Below, in pieces: positions 33,643 to 43,182 of a DNA stretch of 55,489 bases. Origin of the DNA: JACJWR01 sp964547485 (lineage in GTDB: Bacteria; Actinomycetota; Actinomycetes; S36-B12; UBA10799). The first letter of the stretch is position 1. Each line of letters opens with the position of its first letter. Location: positions 1 to 55,489 of the forward strand of contig CAZJNU010000010.1 in assembly GCA_964547485.1 (NCBI GenBank). The letters run 5' to 3'. The notes beneath the pieces are model-generated. The model saw only the letters and a list, made by a program, of their open reading frames with translations. It made no database searches and was not told the DNA's origin. Position numbers and translations under genes: made by a program.

Positions 33643-34250
33643 CAGCCGACCCTGGCGGCAGACCAGTCGTCCACTTCGAACAACTTGCGCCACAGGGCGC
33701 GCCTGAACTCTGTCGCCTGCCAACCAGGTTGAGCGAAGAGGTCTGCGTACGTCTGAGCCACGCTGCTATATCCATCTGTCCAATCCCGGGCGGCAGGCGC
33801 ATCCAACGGAAGTACGAGCACATCCTCGCCCGCGGGGACATCGTCGATCCTCGTGTCAGGCGGAACGTAGAGCAGGCGCTGACCTTTGTCCGCGATCGTG
33901 TTCGGCCCACCTAAGTGATTCACCGCAGCGTCGGTACCTCCCAGGGCGTACACCCCGCAGGTACCGATCATGTGCTGGGCACCGTCCAGGGTCGTGGAGA
34001 CGAGCAGGTCACGGCGCAGAGTCCTGCTGGCCGCCAGCGCAGTGACAACGCGTTCCGGATCGGTGACCGACAACCCGCCCCCTCCGTACTTGTGAATTGC
34101 ACCGATCTCACTCAAGTGCCGGGTGGCCTGGTACACCGCTGCTACCGAGCAGCGCGCAGCAAACGCGATGTCGGCCTGGCTCGCCCACCGCCGCTCTCCC
34201 CGCAGGGCAGCATCCGCAATCGTGCGTCGCACAATGTCGACTACCTTCAT
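33642..34250 (-). CDS. AbiEi-like HTH antitoxin
   Basis: 202 residues. The N-terminal winged helix (VDIVRRTIADAALRGERRWA, then SQADIAFAARCSVAAVYQAT and HLSEIGAIHKYGGGGL) should bind DNA; the remainder (CGVYALGGTDAAVNHLGGPN and RLLYVPPDTRIDDVPAGEDV) fits the second domain of AbiEi-type antitoxins. The stop overlaps the nucleotidyltransferase start by one base (TGATG), so the two form a type IV toxin-antitoxin unit. Repeats upstream (34265-34330) are candidate operators. Confidence 0.72.
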   Translation of the reverse strand: MKVVDIVRRTIADAALRGERRWASQADIAFAARCSVAAVYQATRHLSEIGAIHKYGGGGLSVTDPERVVTALAASRTLRRDLLVSTTLDGAQHMIGTCGVYALGGTDAAVNHLGGPNTIADKGQRLLYVPPDTRIDDVPAGEDVLVLPLDAPAARDWTDGYSSVAQTYADLFAQPGWQATEFRRALWRKLFEVDDWSAARVG

Positions 34251-34264
34251 GGCGCTCCCTCATT

Positions 34265-34330
34265 GCATAACCGCAATATCAAGTATTTGCGACATAGCAT
34301 ATTTCGATCGCCGCGGAAGTGCAAATATAC
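34265..34330. promoter_or_regulatory. AT-rich repeats upstream of AbiE-like operon
   Basis: This unusually AT-rich stretch contains CGCAATAT and TATTTGCG facing each other, plus further variants CATATTTCG and TGCAAATATA. It lies just upstream of the HTH gene and probably holds its promoter and autoregulatory sites. Confidence 0.5.
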
Positions 34331-34395
34331 GGGCAGCTGCGCCGATGCCGGACGGGTCGACGCCGTGGCAACGCACCACCTGAAGAACCACGGCC

Positions 34396-34934
34396 TCACC
34401 GCAAGTTGTCGTCGACGAGGGCAGCTGCCACCACGTAGACCCCGTGGGTAGCGACAGCGGTGGCGAGAACATCCGGTGCCCACCGCCACGGTGGCGGTGT
34501 CCGCCCCAACAGCGGGAACATGGTGAAGGTCATCGTCAGCAGAATCCCGCCGAACACCGCGCTCGCGCCGGGCTCGCGCAACCGGGACCGCAACAGCACA
34601 TGGCTTAGCCCGAAGATGGATCCGTACCCCCAACGCAATGCGATTGCCAACTCGCCCGCTTGGGTACTGGTCACACTCGGCAGGTGCAGGATCGAGGCCA
34701 CGATCTGACCGGAACGATGGTGTCATCGAAGTCCAGACCTGAGTCCGACGCCAACCCCGGCACCAGGGTCCCGTCGGAGAGTCTCTGCACGCCATCGTGA
34801 GCTCCGCCGCGGAACCTCCGCTCGACGTAGTAGGCCAACGTCATCGCCATCGTCCCGGCAGCGCCGGCGAGCACCCCGCGAACGGGCCAGGGCAGCAGCG
34901 GCGGCCGGCTTCTGGTGCGTGGGGATCGGCTCAT
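34396..34934 (-). pseudogene. Frameshifted membrane-protein gene
   Basis: The first frame (ATG 34934) reads MSRSPRTRSRPPLLPWPVRG, then VLAGAAGTMAMTLAYYVE and VPGLASDSGLDFDDTIVPV. It should continue in a second frame from about 34700: IVASILHLPSVTSTQAGELA, WGYGSIFGLSHVLLRS, FGGILLTMTFTMFPLLG, to a stop at 34396. Together they make a ~179-residue protein with about four membrane helices. One base is missing or extra near 34700. Real decay or a sequencing error cannot be separated here. Confidence 0.65.
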
Positions 34935-35024
34935 AACCCCACGAGTGTGCAGCACCTCAGGCGAGGGGACAATTCGACGTCGGTGCCGCTGGTCGCCGGG
35001 CCGAGGCGATGGTTGACTGACCGC

Positions 35025-35321
35025 ATGCAGACGCTGACCCCGGACACACTTGCCACCCAACTCGTCGACCTGCAAGGCTGGGTCGGCTCGACGACGCTGA
35101 TCGAGCGCGAGTTCACCGCACCTGATTTCGCCACCGGAATCCGGCTGGTGGTTCAAGCTGGCGAGGAGGCCGAGGCACTCGATCACCACCCCGACATCGA
35201 CATCCGCTGGGTCCGCGTCCGGTTTGCGCTCAGCACCCACTCCGCCGGCGGCGTGACCGCGTTGGACATCGAACTCGCCCGGCGGATAAGCGCCAGCGCT
35301 GACGCGCTGGGCTGCAGGTAG
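35025..35321 (+). CDS. Pterin-4a-carbinolamine dehydratase
   Basis: 98 residues from ATG 35025. It has the family signature EALDHHPDIDIRWVRV followed by STHSAGGVTALDIELA: the HH-P active-site histidines, the Trp nine residues on and the final His/Asp. The enzyme dehydrates 4a-hydroxytetrahydropterins and recycles the cofactor of aromatic amino-acid hydroxylases; no such hydroxylase is in this window. It is divergent from the frameshifted membrane gene. Complete at normal length. Confidence 0.9.
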   Translation: MQTLTPDTLATQLVDLQGWVGSTTLIEREFTAPDFATGIRLVVQAGEEAEALDHHPDIDIRWVRVRFALSTHSAGGVTALDIELARRISASADALGCR

Positions 35322-35393
35322 GGCGCCAGCGTCCGCGGGCGACACCCCGGGTTGCAGCTGCGCACCAGTTGCCCTTCGACGCGCTGACGCCCG

Positions 35394-36626
35394 TCAGTCG
35401 CGCCGGATGCTGTCGGCGTAGTCGTCGAGGACGTCCAGGATGCCGGTGTGCTGCCAGATCCGGTTGCGGCGCATCCCGGTGCGTTCGCTGAGGACACCGC
35501 GGGCGGTGAGCAGGTCGAGCGTTCGACCAGCTGTGACCTTGTTCAACCCGATGGTCTCCATCAAGTAGGCGGTGGTGACTATGGGCTGGCCGACCAGCCG
35601 AGGCAGGACGGTCCACGCGGCGGCCTGCGGGCGCACACCGACGAGCTTGCCGCGCGCGTCGTCTAGTTGGGCGGCGAGTTCGCTTACTAGGTGTCGGCCG
35701 GTGACCGTCGCGAACCGGGCGGCGTCTGCGAATCTAGCCACGATCGGGCCCGCATCACCGTCACGGTAGGCCGTGAGCGCGTCGAAGTAGCTTCCGGTAT
35801 CGGTGAGCAAACCGGCCGACAGGGGCACGGTCGTGTGCGAGGCGACGCCCTTGTTTCGCAGCAGAGCGTGCGCAAGTGCGCGCCCGGTGCGTCCGTTGCC
35901 GTCGACGAAAGGATGGACGGTCTCGAACTGCGCGTGAGCGACCGCGACTTGAACTAGGACGGGCAGATCATCGCGCGACACGAAAACGATCAGGTCTCGC
36001 ATGGCCGCTGGCACGCGCTGGGGTTGAGGGGCGACGAAGTCGGCGCCACGCGGGCCGGCATTGTCCTTGCCGATCCAGACGAGTTGATCTCGGAAGACTC
36101 CGGCGTGGCGCTCGAATCCGGGCTGCCGGCTGAGCAGCTCCCGGTGCATCGCGAGGATGGCAGCTTCATCGACACGTGCCGACGGGCTCAGAGCGGCCTC
36201 CATCGCGCGGACGTTACCGATCACCGTCATCGCGTTCGACCTACTCGTTTGATCCAGTGCCGCCAGCGCAAGTTGCCTCGCACTCGTGGTGAGATTCTCG
36301 ATCTGGGAGCTACTCGCGGCCTCGGTGCGCAGCAGTACCGCAGACATCGGCCCGGCAGCCGGATCGTCGGCACCAAGGGCGCCTCGGGCATGGGCGTCGA
36401 AAGCCAGCACGGCTCGCGTGGCATCCTCGACGTCAGCACTGACCGACCCGCTGAACGTGGGCCGCCACTCTGCGATCTGGGCGGGCAGTGTCGACTCATA
36501 CGGACCACGCTGGCGACGGAGTTCAGATCGGGAATACAACCCGGCGTCAGTGGGCTCCCACAGGGACCGCTCCGAGCCAGCCGCGGGCACAATGAGCCCG
36601 TCGCCGGCGCGTGAATCCGTGACCAT
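35394..36626 (-). CDS. Fic family protein, likely AMP-transferase with built-in inhibitory helix
   Basis: 410 residues. An N-terminal Fic-N region (residues 50-150) contains the inhibitory motif S-x-x-x-E-N in SSSQIENLTT. The catalytic Fic loop is FETVHPFVDGNGRTGRALAH at about 240-260, a perfect HPFx(D/N)GNGRxxR. A winged-helix-like C-terminus (LMETIGLNKVTAGRTLDLLTARGVLSE) follows. Fic enzymes of this layout (class II, self-inhibited) AMPylate proteins and may autoregulate through the C-terminal DNA-binding domain. No separate antitoxin is needed or seen. Confidence 0.92.
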   Translation of the reverse strand: MVTDSRAGDGLIVPAAGSERSLWEPTDAGLYSRSELRRQRGPYESTLPAQIAEWRPTFSGSVSADVEDATRAVLAFDAHARGALGADDPAAGPMSAVLLRTEAASSSQIENLTTSARQLALAALDQTSRSNAMTVIGNVRAMEAALSPSARVDEAAILAMHRELLSRQPGFERHAGVFRDQLVWIGKDNAGPRGADFVAPQPQRVPAAMRDLIVFVSRDDLPVLVQVAVAHAQFETVHPFVDGNGRTGRALAHALLRNKGVASHTTVPLSAGLLTDTGSYFDALTAYRDGDAGPIVARFADAARFATVTGRHLVSELAAQLDDARGKLVGVRPQAAAWTVLPRLVGQPIVTTAYLMETIGLNKVTAGRTLDLLTARGVLSERTGMRRNRIWQHTGILDVLDDYADSIRRD

Positions 36627-36811
36627 TCAATGACTATAGGCACAGTTCAGGCTGAATCTGTTACCCATCCTCGGGCGGGCCGACTGTCCGTCCACGGTTC
36701 GGCGGGATCATCGTCCGACCGCAGTCCAACCCGGACATCATGATGACCGGAACCGACACCGCCTTCCCCGACCATCGTGTAGGCCCGGCCACCAACGTGG
36801 GCGATACGCTC

Positions 36812-37910
36812 ATGGCCATGCGTATCGCGGTGCTCTGTGCGGGCAATGCGGGTCAGGCGTTCGCCGGCGGAATGACGCTTTCCGGCCACGAGGTTCATCT
36901 GGCCGCAGTGCCCGAACATGCAGTGCAGATCAGGGTGATCCAGGCCTTCGGCGGCGTGCTGGTGGAGGGTTCCACCGCGGCGGGGAAGCCGGGTGGTTTT
37001 GCCGCGATCGAGCAGGTTGACACCGACGTCGCCGCGGCGATTACCTGGGCCGAGGTCGTCTTCTTGGTGTCTCCGGCTTTCGGCCAGGACACCTATTTCG
37101 AGTACATTGCGGCAAACGCCCCAGACGGCCAGCTCATCGTCATTCAGCCGGGGAAGTTCGGCGCGCTTCGGCTCGCTGACGTGCTGCGCGATCATGGGCG
37201 TGATCCGCTCGACCTGCTCATCACCGAAACCGAAACCTTCCTGTATGCCGCGAAGATCCACGGTCTCGATCGCATCTGGTTGCGCGGAATCAAGCAGCAT
37301 CTGCCGATCGCCGCGTACCCGGCTGAGCGCACGGCCGAGGCGATCGAACGGTTGACCCCAGTGCACCGCCAGTACGTGCCCGCCGCGAACGTTCTTCAGA
37401 CCTCTTTGAGCGATCCCGCGTGCGCACTGCACCCAGTGACCACGTTGCTCGACCTGTCACGCATCGAAGCAATTGGTCCCTACCGCACCAAGGCCTACAG
37501 CATCTCCCGGGGTTCGGGCCGGATGGTCGAAGCCGTCGACGCCGAGCGGGTGCGGGTCGCAGCCGCGTACGGGTTGCGGTCGCCATCGCTGCTCGAGCAA
37601 CTGAAGGATATGTACGGGCTGACCGGCGACACCGCCTACGAGGCGATGATGCAGACCACGGTGCACGTCGACCAGATGACCCCCCGCGGCCCCGATCACC
37701 GCTATGTCACCGAAGAGGTTCCGTTCGGACTGGTACCGATGAGCGAGTTGGCGCGACTGGCGGGACTGGCCACCCCCAATGCCGACGCGATCATCGAATT
37801 GGCCTCGACGATCAACCAGGTGGACTACCGGGCGACCGGTCGCGGCCTGTCGGAGCATGGGCCTGGCAGGGGCGACGGTCGCCGACGTCAGGCGCCTGGT
37901 CGAATCGTGA
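36812..37910 (+). pseudogene. Opine/octopine dehydrogenase-like gene with late frameshift
   Basis: Starts near ATG 36812 (MAMRIAVLCAGNAGQAFAGG), a Rossmann NAD(P)-binding opening. The octopine-dehydrogenase C-terminal domain runs from about residue 185 (LSDPACALHPVTTLLDLSRI) to INQVDYRATGRGLSE. One extra base near 37857 then shifts the frame. In the other frame the protein would end MGLAGATVADVRRLVES with a stop at 37908-37910, which fits the family. As read, the frame instead runs on to 38137 over the antisense of the amidohydrolase. Such enzymes reductively join amino acids to keto acids. It may still work if the shift is a sequencing error. Confidence 0.75.
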
Positions 37911-39192
37911 CGGGCTGGCCGCCGACAAAGACCGCCCTGACGTCCTCCAGGTTCGCCGGGTTACACACCACGAGATCGGCTAGCAGTCCAGCGGCGATAC
38001 GACCGCGGTCGGAGAAGCCGAACACCTGCGCCGGCGTCGACGTGCACATCATGATGCCCCGCGCCAGATCCACCAGACCGAGGCCGATCCAACGCTGCAC
38101 GAGGGCCAGCATCGGCTCCCAGTTGCCGCCCGCGTAGTCGGTGGTCAGGGTGTCGACCACGCCGGCCGACGCGAGGGCATCGGCGACCACGGGGCTGCAC
38201 ATCGACTGCGCGTGCACGATGTCCAGCGAGGACACGTCGATGACGACGCCAAGCTCACGAAGGATCATCGCGTGCTCAACTGCGTCGTCGGCAGCCATCG
38301 ACGGGTGGTTCATGTGCCCGGCGACAAGCCGGCCCTGGGTGTGCCGGGCGAGCCGTATCAGCTCGCGCACGCTGGGTTCAGCGGTGTGAAAGACGGCGGG
38401 AATCCCGGTATCGGCCGAAAGCTCAGCCGCCTCGGCGAATGAACTGAGCGAAGCGACGACCGGTGCCGCGGCCAAACCGAGGATGGCTTTACGCACCGGT
38501 TGGAATACGGTCGGTGGGACGCTCAGGCGCTCCATCGCCTCGTGCAGTGCGCCATCGTCCGGCTTCCCGGTGCGCAGTGGGCCGACGAGTGCATCGATCA
38601 ATTCGGTCGCGGTTGCCGGATCCAACCTGACGCCGGTTGACGTGAGCACGGCATCGGGTAGATAGCGATAGGCCGCGACACCACCCCCTAGCGTGGCCCC
38701 GCTACCGACCTCGCCGATCGCCCGAGCACCGGCGGCCAGCATCAACTCGGCCGTACGTTCTCGCCTGCGCTCGGTGAGTGCTGAACCGTCGACGAGCATC
38801 GCCGCCGTGCGCGCATGCGGAAGGTTCGTGGTGCCGAGCTCGATGCGCATCGGGTGGTCGATGCGATCAACTTCAATCGCGAACCCGCACACATTGATCG
38901 CAGTCGTTACACCGGCAGCAAGGTGTCGGTTGGCATTGGCCACGGCCTCGGCCACCGTCAGTGGCGTGGCGGCGGACGAGAACAGCGGACCCGTCGTCAG
39001 CCCGTGAGCGTGGGCGTTCACCAACCCTGGGATCAGTAACAGGCCGGTGATGTCGATGACGCGCGAATCGCTTGCCGCGGCCGACTGTGAGACGTCCACA
39101 ATGCGATCGCCCACCACCTGCACGGTTGCGCGGGGCAGCACCCGGCCCTCGGACACCACGGTGCCGCCGACGAGCAGGAATCCCTCAGCCAT
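37888..39192 (-). CDS. Amidohydrolase family protein
   Basis: 434 residues from ATG 39192. Metal-dependent hydrolase features: HAHG after LLLIPGLVNA, a Glu in GARAIGEVGSG, FHTAEPS, AGHMNHPS and the final Asp in TLTTDYAGGNWEP; the C-terminus returns to the small beta-domain (GRIAAGLLADLVVCNPANL). The overall pattern is near enamidase/imidazolonepropionase-like members. Its start overlaps the MFS-gene stop by 8 nt, so the two are co-translated. It converges on the opine-dehydrogenase gene. Confidence 0.85.
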   Translation of the reverse strand: MAEGFLLVGGTVVSEGRVLPRATVQVVGDRIVDVSQSAAASDSRVIDITGLLLIPGLVNAHAHGLTTGPLFSSAATPLTVAEAVANANRHLAAGVTTAINVCGFAIEVDRIDHPMRIELGTTNLPHARTAAMLVDGSALTERRRERTAELMLAAGARAIGEVGSGATLGGGVAAYRYLPDAVLTSTGVRLDPATATELIDALVGPLRTGKPDDGALHEAMERLSVPPTVFQPVRKAILGLAAAPVVASLSSFAEAAELSADTGIPAVFHTAEPSVRELIRLARHTQGRLVAGHMNHPSMAADDAVEHAMILRELGVVIDVSSLDIVHAQSMCSPVVADALASAGVVDTLTTDYAGGNWEPMLALVQRWIGLGLVDLARGIMMCTSTPAQVFGFSDRGRIAAGLLADLVVCNPANLEDVRAVFVGGQPVTIRPGA

Positions 39193-40516
39193 GACCAACA
39201 CCCTCCCGCATCCGTTGCTCAGCGCTCACCACGGGCAGCATCCCCCACGGGATGACCGCGCAGGCGGCCACAGCCACAAGCATCCACATCGCCGTGGTTC
39301 GCCCCGATTCGGCGAGGACGACGGCCGTGAGTGCCACGCCGAGTGCTCCTCCGAAGTTGCGCATGAGCACCATCGTCGACGTCACCGCCCCCAAGTCCTC
39401 GCGCGGCGCGGCGAGTTGCGCCAGCAGCAATACCGGAATGAGCGCCAGGCCTGCCGCAACACCCACCAGCGCCGAGGCCACCAACAGGGCCTGCATGCTG
39501 GACCAGACGGCTACGGTGATCCCAGCCAGAGCGGCGGAGACAGCAGCCCACAGCACCAGGATCCGCGTGCCAATCCGCAGCGCGAGCACTCCGGTGACTG
39601 CACCAAGGGTCATCCACAACACCGTGAGCGGCACCACCACCAGGCCCGAGTTCAGGTTCGGAGCTAGCTGCAGGGCGAACGTCGGCAGATAGGTCAGGAA
39701 CGAGAACTGAACGAAGCCGATGACCAGTCCCACAAAGGCACACGCCATCACCACCCGGCTGGTCAGCAGTGACCTCGGCACCACTCCGTGCCGATGGCGG
39801 CGAGACCGTACGACGTAGGCCGCGATGGCGGCTATTCCGACAATCAGAAGCGACCACAGCTTCCGCTCCACTCCGATGAGCAGCACCGTCAAACCGATGG
39901 TGAGCACTGCGCTGCCCCACCAGTCGAAGGGCGCTGGTTGCTCAGAGCGCGGTGCACCCCGCAGGCTGCCGGCCAGCGCGATCGCCACCGCGACCGCGAA
40001 CGGCAGGACGAACCAGAACGCCCAGCGCCAGGAGATGCCAAGCAGGGCCCCGCCGATCAGCGGTCCCAAGCCGGCCGCCATTCCGTAGGCAATGTTGTAG
40101 TAGACCTGCAGGCGAGCACGTTCCTCGCTCGTGCACCGCGCGGCGAGGATGGCCTGACCCAGCGGCACCATGCCGCCGGCACCGATGCCCTGCACAGTGC
40201 GCCCCAGGATCAGCACCGGCAGGCCCGGAGCCAGCGCGCAGAGCACGGTGCCCGCAACGAACAGCGCCAGCGCCGCCCACATCGGAGCACGTTCGCCCCG
40301 CAGGTCCATCCACCTTCCCCACAGCGGGATGGCCACCGTTGACGCGAGCAGGTACGCGGCCACCAGCCAGGAAACCTCGGATCCGCCGCCAAACTCGGAT
40401 CCGATCGCGCTCAGTAGCGGCACGACAATGGTGGAATCAAGAACCGACAGGGTGCCGGCCAGAATCACCCCGAGCAGCAGCCTGGGAGTCACCGAGGGCG
40501 GTCGGCGGGGGCTCAT
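39185..40516 (-). CDS. MFS transporter, DHA2-like drug/metabolite exporter
   Basis: 443 residues from ATG 40516 (MSPRRPPSV). Multiple membrane helices with DHA2 signatures: GTLSVLDSTIVVPLLSAIGS in helix 1, LWGRWMDLRGER (loop 2-3 motif A variant), LGRTVQGIGAGGMVPLGQAI and GPLIGGALLGISWRWAFW (motif C region). It forms a two-gene unit with the amidohydrolase downstream, suggesting uptake or export of that enzyme's substrate or product. Which direction and which compound are unknown. Confidence 0.88.
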   Translation of the reverse strand: MSPRRPPSVTPRLLLGVILAGTLSVLDSTIVVPLLSAIGSEFGGGSEVSWLVAAYLLASTVAIPLWGRWMDLRGERAPMWAALALFVAGTVLCALAPGLPVLILGRTVQGIGAGGMVPLGQAILAARCTSEERARLQVYYNIAYGMAAGLGPLIGGALLGISWRWAFWFVLPFAVAVAIALAGSLRGAPRSEQPAPFDWWGSAVLTIGLTVLLIGVERKLWSLLIVGIAAIAAYVVRSRRHRHGVVPRSLLTSRVVMACAFVGLVIGFVQFSFLTYLPTFALQLAPNLNSGLVVVPLTVLWMTLGAVTGVLALRIGTRILVLWAAVSAALAGITVAVWSSMQALLVASALVGVAAGLALIPVLLLAQLAAPREDLGAVTSTMVLMRNFGGALGVALTAVVLAESGRTTAMWMLVAVAACAVIPWGMLPVVSAEQRMREGVGHG

Positions 40517-40741
40517 GGGTGCATTCTTGCGGAGGCGCTCGGCATCGCGCGCCGATCCAGGGTCAGATCCTTCGTCCAGTTTGCCGACCTCCACCAAGGC
40601 CCGATCCACGGCCAGAGAATGTCGGGGGTTAGCCCTAACGTGGAAAACGTTGAGAACCGAATGCGGCGGGCCCCAATGCGGCGGGCGCTGTTGGAGAACC
40701 TGCCGTCACCACCGATTGCGAACCGTGAGGGGGAGCCAAAT

Positions 40742-41062
40742 ATGGGATTCCGCGACAGGATTCTGGGCCGGCTGGAATTGGTCAGCGAGATTGATACCTC
40801 GCCCACCGTGGTCACTCCAATGCCCATGGACGTAACGATGGTCGAGCCGTCGAGCTACTGGCCGACGCCAGCTTCGACCGGCCCCACGGTCGGTGACGAC
40901 GCGTGGGAGGCTGCCGTCAGACAAGCGACACAAACATCTGCGACCGGCAAGTTCTGCGCCAAGTGCGGCATCGAGGACGCCAACGGCAAACGCTGGCGGA
41001 CGCGACAGGGACAGATCACCTGGCTGTGCTACCACCACGCTCAGGCTGTCCAGTTCGGCTGA
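40742..41062 (+). CDS. Small protein with C-terminal zinc-binding segment
   Basis: 106 residues from ATG 40742, with GGGGAG upstream; a longer frame from 40619 has no conserved content. Residues 1-70 are low-complexity. Residues 75-106 contain CAKCGIEDANGKRWRTRQGQ, then ITWLCYHH, a C-x2-C ... C-x-H-H zinc-ribbon-like site. No known family assigned. Confidence 0.6.
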   Translation: MGFRDRILGRLELVSEIDTSPTVVTPMPMDVTMVEPSSYWPTPASTGPTVGDDAWEAAVRQATQTSATGKFCAKCGIEDANGKRWRTRQGQITWLCYHHAQAVQFG

Positions 41063-41116
41063 CACCGGCACATCTCGCAGTGTCGTTGGGCGGGGCAAGA
41101 GCGCGGCGTTTTGGGT

Positions 41117-41419
41117 TCAGTCAGCCCTGGACTGCGCCTCCTCCACGCTCCTCTCCATCTTGGCCTTGTTCCGGTTGATCACATAGGGGACCAGCAGTGC
41201 GAACCACAGCCCGGCGAACAGAAGAACCGCGCTGCCCGCGATCGCCATCGGCTCATCCACCGGACCGTTCACGGTGTTGCCGACGCGTCGATCTGTGCGG
41301 CTCACCACCGCCGCAATGCTGTGCTCCAACGCCCATTCCCTGGCAGGTGTGAACAGCAGGACGAGCATCACTCCGCCGTAGACGATCATGGCCAGCCCGA
41401 CGATTCTCATGGTTCGCAT
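41117..41419 (-). CDS. Small two-helix membrane protein
   Basis: 100 residues. Two hydrophobic segments (IVGLAMIVYGGVMLVLLF and PMAIAGSAVLLFAGLWFALLV) flank a charged loop, and the tail is charged (NRNKAKMERSVEEAQSRAD). No family recognised. An ATG three codons in (41410) is an alternative start. It runs on the same strand as the HNH gene next door, 41 bp away but upstream-facing, so co-transcription is uncertain. Confidence 0.55.
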   Translation of the reverse strand: MRTMRIVGLAMIVYGGVMLVLLFTPAREWALEHSIAAVVSRTDRRVGNTVNGPVDEPMAIAGSAVLLFAGLWFALLVPYVINRNKAKMERSVEEAQSRAD

Positions 41420-41459
41420 CGGACCAGGGTGCCACGCCCGACATGCCGTCGGCGCGCCA

Positions 41460-42234
41460 TTAGGACTCGCATGCGATGCCGTCGTGGTCCCGGTCCAGGT
41501 GGGTGTTCGCGTCGTAGAGCGGGCTTCCCGTCTGGATCGGCGTCACCCCTGCTGCATCCGCGTCAGCGCACCGGGCGTACCGGGTGACCCCCGCAACCTC
41601 AGGGGCTGTCACCCACAGCCGGTACGTCGTTTTCACGGCGACCTGCCGGGCGACGTAGGCGCACCGAAACGGCCGATTCGGGGGAAGCCATGTTGCCGCG
41701 TCACCATCGCTCTTCTGACGGTTGGTGCTGGCATCCACGGCCATCAGGTTCAACGGATCGTTGGCCAGCGCCACCCGTTTGGCGAACGGGAAGGCCGCGG
41801 CGCCGGTCTGCCACGCATTGGACAACGCGACCATGTGATCGATGTCCACCTCGGAGGCGCCCCCGCGCACGTACGCGATGAACTGACCGGTGTACGGATC
41901 GTTGAGGTTGCCGGACAGCACCTTGCAGCGCCCCGACATGTCCTGGCCGGTCAACGTCGTGATCAGGATGTCCGAGCGGGTGTCGCACCCGTCGCGGTCC
42001 ACATCCGCCCAGGACTGACCGAACTGGTCACGTGTGTAGCCGGTCTTCGCCGCCCGCCCCTTCACAGGCAACGCCACCAGTGCCGCCCGCGGCAGGCTGC
42101 CAACGGGAGCCGTCCCACACCCACAGGCCATCTGGGGACGTGGTCTGCGGCGGCGCAGAACGGGGAACCCACTGGGAGCCGTCCCACGCCCAGCGGCCGT
42201 CGGATGACACCGCTCCGGGTTTCATGTCGCTCAC
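41460..42234 (-). pseudogene. DUF1524 (GmrSD-C-type) HNH nuclease with Excalibur tail, frameshifted
   Basis: The 3' frame codes LPVKGRAAKTGYTRDQFG, the HNH segment EVDIDHMVALSNAWQTGA with DPLNLMAVDASTNRQKSDGD (DUF1524), and a C-terminal Excalibur calcium-binding domain (LDRDHDGIACES). The 5' frame (GTG 42234) codes two copies of a DGxWxWDGSxWxP repeat, then runs out of frame near 42075. Total length 775 nt is not a multiple of three, so one base is lost or extra. The nuclease part alone could also start at an internal GTG. Secreted relatives with Excalibur are common. Confidence 0.7.
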
Positions 42235-42511
42235 CGGACCACCTCCCCCACCCGCTGCAACTTCCGCCAGGACATCTCGATGCCTGCCCAGCCTTCTCGA
42301 CGCCTGCCGAGCGACGCAGGTTCGCCAGCCCCGCGTGCCGGGCCTGCTGCACAGCCCACGTTGCAGCGACGCTTGCGCCGACGTCCCCCGGAATAGCCTC
42401 GGCCTGCTTCGACGGTACTCCCTGAACCGGTCCGCCTACCCTCCCGGATCGGCACGTATCCCGCGGCCACCAGGACCCGCCGTCAGAACGTCTCGGCAGA
42501 GGGGTCGTCGG
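42235..42511. other. Stretch with no recognised gene
   Basis: A 79-residue minus-strand frame (42231-42470, Arg/Gly-rich, ending MSWRKLQRVGEVVR) is the only opening; it has no family similarity I can see, and no regulatory repeat stands out. Confidence 0.4.
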
Positions 42512-43180
42512 CTACCTGAGGGCAGCGTTGAGCATGCCCGCGAATACCGCTGCGGTCGGGCGGTGATCACCTGAGAACGCCGGGGGACGTCCCATCGACG
42601 CGGTCGCTGCCCGCAGGTATACCAACCCGTCAGGCCTGGGCTTGACTGTGACGAACACAGGCAACCCATAGCGCAGCGCGGCCCACGCCGCCCACACACG
42701 GGCGATCCGGCCATTGCCGTTGGTGAACGGGTGGATCCGCAGCCAGTCCCCGTGCGCGACGGCGGCCAGGTCCACGACTAGGCCGAGGTCGTCGGACGTT
42801 GTAGGCCCGGACCCTCCCATGGCGTCGTCGACGTAGGCTGTCGCGCGGCCGATCCCCTGCAGAAAGTCCGACACCTCTGCGGACACCTGGGTGGACCAGA
42901 CCCCGACTCGTTCCGGAAGGCCGTCTGCCATCGTGGGCCCCACTCCGACTTCGTAGCCGATCAACTCGGGGATCCCAGGATCACCCCGGAAATGACCGAC
43001 GTAACCGCGCACGGGGACGGCGCACCCTGCGTAGAGCCGGGTGTGCCAGTCCAGCACATCCGCGATATCCGGTGGGTCACCAGCGGACGTTGCTTGTAGG
43101 TGGGTCAGCAGCGCGCGCACATTTCCCGCGATGATTGGATGATCACCGGGATCGTCGGAATCCCACGGCGGGCCGTGCAT
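42512..43180 (-). CDS. Fic/Doc-type protein, toxin of a type II pair
   Basis: 222 residues from ATG 43180. The catalytic loop IHPFTNGNGRIARVWAAW matches the Fic motif; the upstream helices (DVLDWHTRLYAG, VRGYVGHFRGD) are those of Fic domains. There is no inhibitory S-x-x-x-E-G/N helix in the N-terminus, so the inhibitor is probably the separate protein encoded just before it. Fic toxins add AMP or phosphate to proteins. It starts 2 nt after the antitoxin stop, which supports one module. Confidence 0.85.
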   Translation of the reverse strand: MHGPPWDSDDPGDHPIIAGNVRALLTHLQATSAGDPPDIADVLDWHTRLYAGCAVPVRGYVGHFRGDPGIPELIGYEVGVGPTMADGLPERVGVWSTQVSAEVSDFLQGIGRATAYVDDAMGGSGPTTSDDLGLVVDLAAVAHGDWLRIHPFTNGNGRIARVWAAWAALRYGLPVFVTVKPRPDGLVYLRAATASMGRPPAFSGDHRPTAAVFAGMLNAALR

Positions 43181-43182
43181 GG

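Noticed and set aside
36812..40516. Opine-metallophore biosynthesis cluster
   Set aside because: An opine-dehydrogenase-like gene and an MFS exporter are present, but no nicotianamine-synthase-like or histidine-racemase gene, and the dehydrogenase is on the opposite strand.
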